Shown: positions 33,422 to 36,819 of the stretch, piece by piece
Layout of the letters: each line of letters starts with the position of its first letter
Numbering within the stretch: the stretch's first letter is position 1
Assembly: GCF_004348685.1 (NCBI RefSeq)
Contig: NZ_SMKO01000089.1
Location: 1 to 36,819 of the forward strand
Direction: 5' to 3'
DNA from: Nonomuraea deserti
Lineage (GTDB): Bacteria > Actinomycetota > Actinomycetes > Streptosporangiales > Streptosporangiaceae
DNA: 36,819 nt
The notes under the pieces: model-generated
Database searches by the model: none
Seen by the model: the letters and a program-made list of their open reading frames with translations, nothing else
What the model was told of the DNA's origin: nothing
Made by a program: the position numbers and the translations under genes

Positions 33422-34804
33422 GTGACAGGGAACGGGCAGTATCCACCCCCGCCACAGGGGCCAGGGCAGCCACAACGGCCACCGTCCTTGCCGTGGCCGC
33501 CACCGGGCTACCGCCAGCCGCAGCCGCAGGGGGGCGGCCCGCACCCGCCGCAGCAACCGCCACCGCCTCCTCCGCGCCCCCCGCAGCAGCATCCCCAGCG
33601 TCCCCCTCAGGGCACCCCTTACCACCAGGGACCGCCGCAGGGCGGCCGGCAGTACGGGCAGCAGCCACCGTACGGACAGCCGCCGCACCGGCAGCCGCCC
33701 CCTCCGCCCCCACCGCCACCGCCTCCCCTGGCGCCGACGCTGCGCTGGCCGCATCCGCCGCCGCGCAAGAAGTCCGGCATGGGCGCCGTCGGGGTGATCG
33801 GCGCCGTGCTCGGCTCGGTGGCGGCGCTGTTCGTGCTGATCGTCGTGGGGGCGGCGTTCTTCAAGAGCGCGTCGCGGTCGGAGACCTCGAGGCCGATCGC
33901 GGTCCCGACGTACGAGCCTTCGGAACGCGCCACGGACGACGACGAGCCGTTCCCCGAACGCACGCGGACGCAGGAGCCGACGGACGAACCCACCACCAGC
34001 GAGCCCACGAGCCGGCCGACGGAGCGCGAGACGGAGGACACGGAGCAGGAGCCGCGGCAGACCGTCACGCTCAACACGAGCCTGAAGAACAACACCATGT
34101 ATCGCGCGGGCATCCTGCCCAGGCTCAAATGCCCGGCGGGCAACGCGAGCATCTTCAGCCACAGCCAGCTCAAGTCGCTGATCCTGAAGACCGGCAAGTG
34201 CATGGACCGGGCGTGGAAGCCCATCCTGGAGAAGCAGGGCATCGAGTTCAGCCCGCCGGGATACGCCATCGCCGCCAGGCGGGGCAGGGGCGCGTGCGGC
34301 GACTACCCGTCGCCGGGGAACATCGTGCCGTACTACTGCCCGCAGAACAACACGATCTACGCCTCCACCTCCGCCATGGCCAGGGGCAACGGCAACGCCC
34401 GCGGCTACGGGCAGATCATCTCCTGGCACGGCGGGATCATCAGCATGATGGCCCACGAGTACGGCCACCACGTGCAGAACATCACGGGCCTGATGAACTC
34501 GTGGTGGCGCTCCACGCTGGACACCTCGAACAGGAACGCCAAGCTCGCCCTCAGCAGGCGGCTGGAGCTGCAGGCCACGTGCTTCGGCGGCATGTGGATG
34601 CGCTCGGTCGCGTCGTCGTACCCGGTGAGCACGTCCAACCGGAGCCGGCTGTTCTGGTTCTACGGCCAGGTGGGCGACCATCCGGGCTATCCGCGCGACC
34701 ACGGCAAGCCGGTCAACAACAACCGGTGGTTCAGGCAGGGCTGGACGAAGAGCAAGGCGTACCAGTGCAACACGTGGATGGCGTCGTCCTCAGCGACCTC
34801 CTGA
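33422..34804 (+). CDS. membrane-anchored neutral zinc metallopeptidase with Pro-rich head
   Basis: 460 aa. A cytoplasmic Pro/Gln-rich head of about 115 residues (PPPPQGPGQPQRPP and similar) precedes one transmembrane helix (about 122-145, GVIGAVLGSVAALFVLIVVGAAFF), a Glu/Thr/Ser-rich linker and the peptidase domain (about 215-450). This domain carries MAHEYGHHVQ, the HExxH zinc motif (His345, Glu346, His349), and fits the YpfJ-like neutral zinc peptidase family. The start is GTG 33422, with GGGGAG 5 nt before it. The earlier in-frame ATG lacks such a site. The role is probably envelope protein turnover. The Pro-rich head may recruit a partner; that is a guess. Confidence 0.87.
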   Translation: MTGNGQYPPPPQGPGQPQRPPSLPWPPPGYRQPQPQGGGPHPPQQPPPPPPRPPQQHPQRPPQGTPYHQGPPQGGRQYGQQPPYGQPPHRQPPPPPPPPPPPLAPTLRWPHPPPRKKSGMGAVGVIGAVLGSVAALFVLIVVGAAFFKSASRSETSRPIAVPTYEPSERATDDDEPFPERTRTQEPTDEPTTSEPTSRPTERETEDTEQEPRQTVTLNTSLKNNTMYRAGILPRLKCPAGNASIFSHSQLKSLILKTGKCMDRAWKPILEKQGIEFSPPGYAIAARRGRGACGDYPSPGNIVPYYCPQNNTIYASTSAMARGNGNARGYGQIISWHGGIISMMAHEYGHHVQNITGLMNSWWRSTLDTSNRNAKLALSRRLELQATCFGGMWMRSVASSYPVSTSNRSRLFWFYGQVGDHPGYPRDHGKPVNNNRWFRQGWTKSKAYQCNTWMASSSATS

Positions 34805-34828
34805 AGTCAATGAGGAATTCATCTCAGG

Positions 34829-34913
34829 TTGGGCACATGTCGTTGTTGTCCGAGTATGGGGACTAGAATCCTGGCAATCTTGTGCCCAATGGGGGGCAAA
34901 CGTCAGTTTTGCC
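34829..34913 (+). promoter_or_regulatory. promoter region of the LCP gene with two inverted repeats
   Basis: A -10-like TAGAAT is at 34864-34869. It is flanked by perfect 9-bp arms TTGGGCACA (34829-34837) and TGTGCCCAA (34881-34889), 43 nt apart. Just downstream GGCAAA-CGTCAGT-TTTGCC (34895-34913) forms a 6-bp stem in the leader. The -35 is not clear. Confidence 0.4.
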
Positions 34914-34938
34914 TGGTAGGCGTAGTAGGGAGCCGGGT

Positions 34939-36612
34939 GTGCGCAATCGGGATGGGGAAGAGACCGTGCCAGGAGGCAGGAAACGGCGCCCGGCTCGCCG
35001 CCCACGCCCTGCTTCCCCCAGCGGCTCCGCTTCCCCTCGCGGCTCTGCTTCCCCTCGCGGCTCTGCTTCCCCTCGGGGCTCTGCTTCCCCTCAAGGTTCC
35101 GCTTCCCCTCGCGGCTCCGGCTCCACAACGCGCAATGCCCCGCCGCGCTTCGCCAAGCCGCTGACCCCCGCCTCCGTCCTCGGATGGACCGCGCTGTCCG
35201 CCATCGTGCCCGGCGCCGCACACCTGCGGGCCGGGCAGCGCCGTATCGGGCTGGTGCTCGTCAGCGTGTACGCGGTGCTGGTGCTCGCCATCCTGGCCTA
35301 CGGGCTCAGCATCGCCGGCAACCTGGAGAACGCCGCCGCGCTCGTCGGCGACGGCATGCTGGTGACGATCATGGTCCTCGCCGCGCTGGCTGCCCTGGCG
35401 TGGTTCGCGTTGCTCGTGACCTCGTACATCGCGCTCGGCCCGAGCAGGCTCAACCAGCAGGGCCAGATGATCACCGGCATCGTGGTCGGCGTGCTGTGCG
35501 TGGCGGTCATGTCGCCGTTCGCCCTCACCGCCAACACCGTGATGACGTTCCGCAGCACACTCAAGGGCATCTTCCCCTCGTCGCCCGACTCCGACGTGCC
35601 CCCGGCGGCCAAGGAGGGCGAGGACCCCTGGCACGGCAAGGAACGGGTGAACTTCCTGCTGATCGGCGGCGACGCGGCGAGCAACCGTACCGGCGTGCGG
35701 ACCGACAGCATGACGGTGGCCAGCGTGGACGTCAGGAGCGGCGCCACGGTCCTGTTCAGCCTGCCGCGCAACCTGCAGCACGTACGCTTCCCCGCCTCGT
35801 CGCCGCTGCACGACCAGTTCCCGAACGGCTACCTGGCCGAGCTGCCCAACGGCGGCCTGCTCAACGAGGTGTGGCAGTACGCCAACGACCACCCCGAGGT
35901 CATGGGCGGCAAGAACAAGGGCCCGCGGGCCCTCATGGACGCCATCGGCCACACCCTCGGCCTGAAGATCGACTACTACGCGATGATGAACATGTACGGC
36001 TTCGCGGACCTGGTCGACGCCATCGGCGGCCTCAAGATCCGCGTCGAGCAGGACGTCAAGTGGGGCGGCCACTACGGCACCGCGGGCACGATCAAGGCCG
36101 GCTACCGGCGGCTCAGCGGCGAGGAAGCCCTCTGGTACGGCCGCTCCCGGGTCAACAGCGACGACTTCTCCCGCATGGGCCGCCAGCGCTGCGTCATCGG
36201 CGCCTTCGCCCAGCAGGCCACGCCCGCCGTGATCCTCACCAACTTCACCAAGATCGCCGGTGCGGCCAAGCGGCTGGCGCGCACCAACATCCCGCAGCAC
36301 CTCGTACAGCCGCTGGTGGAACTGGCCGTCAAGGTCAAGGACGCCAAGATCACCAGCCTGCAGTTCGTACCGCCGCAGTTCTGGCCGGGCAGCCCGGACT
36401 GGGCGAAGATCCGCACCGCGGCGCGCAAGGCGATCGCGTCCTCGCTCCGGCCGGCCAAGCAGGCGCAGACGGCCCACGTGAGCGCCTCGCCGACCACCAC
36501 GTCCAACCCGGCGAAGACCCGGGCCGCCCAGCCGACGCAGACGCCGACGAGGAACAGCCAGAAGCGCAAGGGGGACGACGCCAAGTCCCTCGAGGAACTC
36601 TGCGGCCTCTGA
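34939..36612 (+). CDS. LytR-CpsA-Psr (LCP) family cell-wall glycopolymer ligase
   Basis: About 557 aa. The N-terminus contains six copies of a hexapeptide (ASPRGS and variants), followed by about four transmembrane helices (LTPASVLGWTALSAIVPG through LTANTVMTF) and the extracytoplasmic LCP domain: FLLIGGDAASNRTGVRTDSMTVASVD, SLPRNL, IGGLKIRVEQ and YGRSRVNSDDFSRMGRQRCVI. The Arg/Asp residues in RTDSM and R-x-R are the metal and pyrophosphate ligands of LCP enzymes. LCP proteins attach wall polymers such as arabinogalactan or teichoic-acid-like chains to peptidoglycan. GTG 34939 follows GGGAG. GTG 34966 is an alternative. The Thr/Pro/Lys-rich C-terminal tail is of no known fold. Confidence 0.9.
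   Translation: MRNRDGEETVPGGRKRRPARRPRPASPSGSASPRGSASPRGSASPRGSASPQGSASPRGSGSTTRNAPPRFAKPLTPASVLGWTALSAIVPGAAHLRAGQRRIGLVLVSVYAVLVLAILAYGLSIAGNLENAAALVGDGMLVTIMVLAALAALAWFALLVTSYIALGPSRLNQQGQMITGIVVGVLCVAVMSPFALTANTVMTFRSTLKGIFPSSPDSDVPPAAKEGEDPWHGKERVNFLLIGGDAASNRTGVRTDSMTVASVDVRSGATVLFSLPRNLQHVRFPASSPLHDQFPNGYLAELPNGGLLNEVWQYANDHPEVMGGKNKGPRALMDAIGHTLGLKIDYYAMMNMYGFADLVDAIGGLKIRVEQDVKWGGHYGTAGTIKAGYRRLSGEEALWYGRSRVNSDDFSRMGRQRCVIGAFAQQATPAVILTNFTKIAGAAKRLARTNIPQHLVQPLVELAVKVKDAKITSLQFVPPQFWPGSPDWAKIRTAARKAIASSLRPAKQAQTAHVSASPTTTSNPAKTRAAQPTQTPTRNSQKRKGDDAKSLEELCGL
35011..35118 (+). repeat. six in-frame 18-bp repeats in the LCP gene
   Basis: Tandem units of GCTTCCCCTCGCGGCTCT at 35011, 35029, 35047, 35065, 35083 and 35101. 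They encode ASPSGS, ASPRGS three times, ASPQGS and ASPRGS, a Ser/Pro/Gly basic linker. Units 2 and 3 are identical at the DNA level, which points to recent copy change. The cytoplasmic location ahead of the first helix is unusual for a linker. Confidence 0.85.
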
Positions 36613-36819
36613 ACCCCGGCCACCGCGCTGAGCACCCGGCACACCGGCGCTCGGACCGGGAGGCCCCCCCTTTGAGCCCGAGCGCCTCGTTGAGGCCCGT
36701 ACACCCCACTGAGGCCCCGCCAGAGGCCCTGCGGCGCGGGCACGGCGCACGGGGACGCTGCACACGGCAGGCACAGCGGGCGCAGCAGGCACACAGCGGG
36801 CGCGCGGGCGGGGTGGGTG
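36613..36819. other. non-coding right end of the window
   Basis: After the LCP stop no gene start is seen. CGCTCGG (from about 36649) and CCGAGCG (from about 36678) could pair with a long loop as a poor terminator. CACAGCGGGCG occurs twice near 36773 and 36792. The minus-strand frames here overlap the LCP gene and have no support. Confidence 0.3.

Noticed and set aside
35011..35118. CRISPR or promoter repeat
   Set aside because: The 18-bp units keep frame and encode a hexapeptide within the LCP gene.

Overview
The window is high-GC (visually about 70%), densely coded actinobacterial chromosome. GTG starts, 4 to 17 bp gene overlaps, a RamB-type regulator, GpgS, a DUF1023 hydrolase, an IdeR/DmdR iron box, PASTA-less Ser/Thr kinase and LCP proteins together suggest a filamentous actinomycete. 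I would guess Streptosporangiales (Nonomuraea-like), but that is an inference from gene content and not a proven assignment. I see no rRNA, tRNA, insertion sequence, integrase, phage gene or CRISPR array.

Layout. 173-985: membrane-anchored M23 (LytM) protein. 1126-5296: tightly packed unit of a secreted DUF1023 hydrolase, an acyltransferase-3 membrane protein and a DesK/NarL-type two-component pair. 5385-8024: a Rossmann reductase/epimerase, CorA, and a convergent PNPOx-fold protein. 8391-9599: acyl-CoA dehydrogenase behind two adjacent palindromes. 12209-9768 (minus): ramB-gpgS operon. 12375-16918: two divergent, paralogous secreted beta-propeller proteins (one Sec, one Tat) around a 623-bp control region holding a DasR-like operator on a -10 box, a 35-bp tandem repeat and a second operator. 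17194-18477: isocitrate lyase, the classical RamB target, ending in a strong bidirectional terminator shared with a convergent Ser/Thr kinase. 21172-20336: siderophore-interacting protein under an iron box. 22247-21270: HSL-type esterase. 22406-24763: three-gene DUF990-type ABC exporter. 25364-26681: His-containing small membrane protein plus YcnI (copper-linked). 29875-26792: LolA-like protein, ABC ATPase and ABC permease in one overlapping operon, divergent from an OmpR-type two-component system (30003-32016), with five helically phased CTGAG/CTCAG half-sites between them. 33219-32350: LysR regulator. 33422-36612: membrane-anchored HEYGH zinc peptidase and an LCP cell-wall ligase with a hexapeptide-repeat N-terminus.

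Functional themes are carbon switching (ramB, aceA, acyl-CoA dehydrogenase, and possibly the propellers), cell-envelope building and sensing (M23, LCP, zinc peptidase, Ser/Thr kinase, LolA-ABC-two-component module) and metals (CorA, SIP, YcnI). Most genes belong to known families. The less explained parts are the divergent propeller control region, the phased repeat array at the envelope-sensor locus, the His-containing YcnI partner and an exporter gene whose best ribosome binding site points to an ATA codon.
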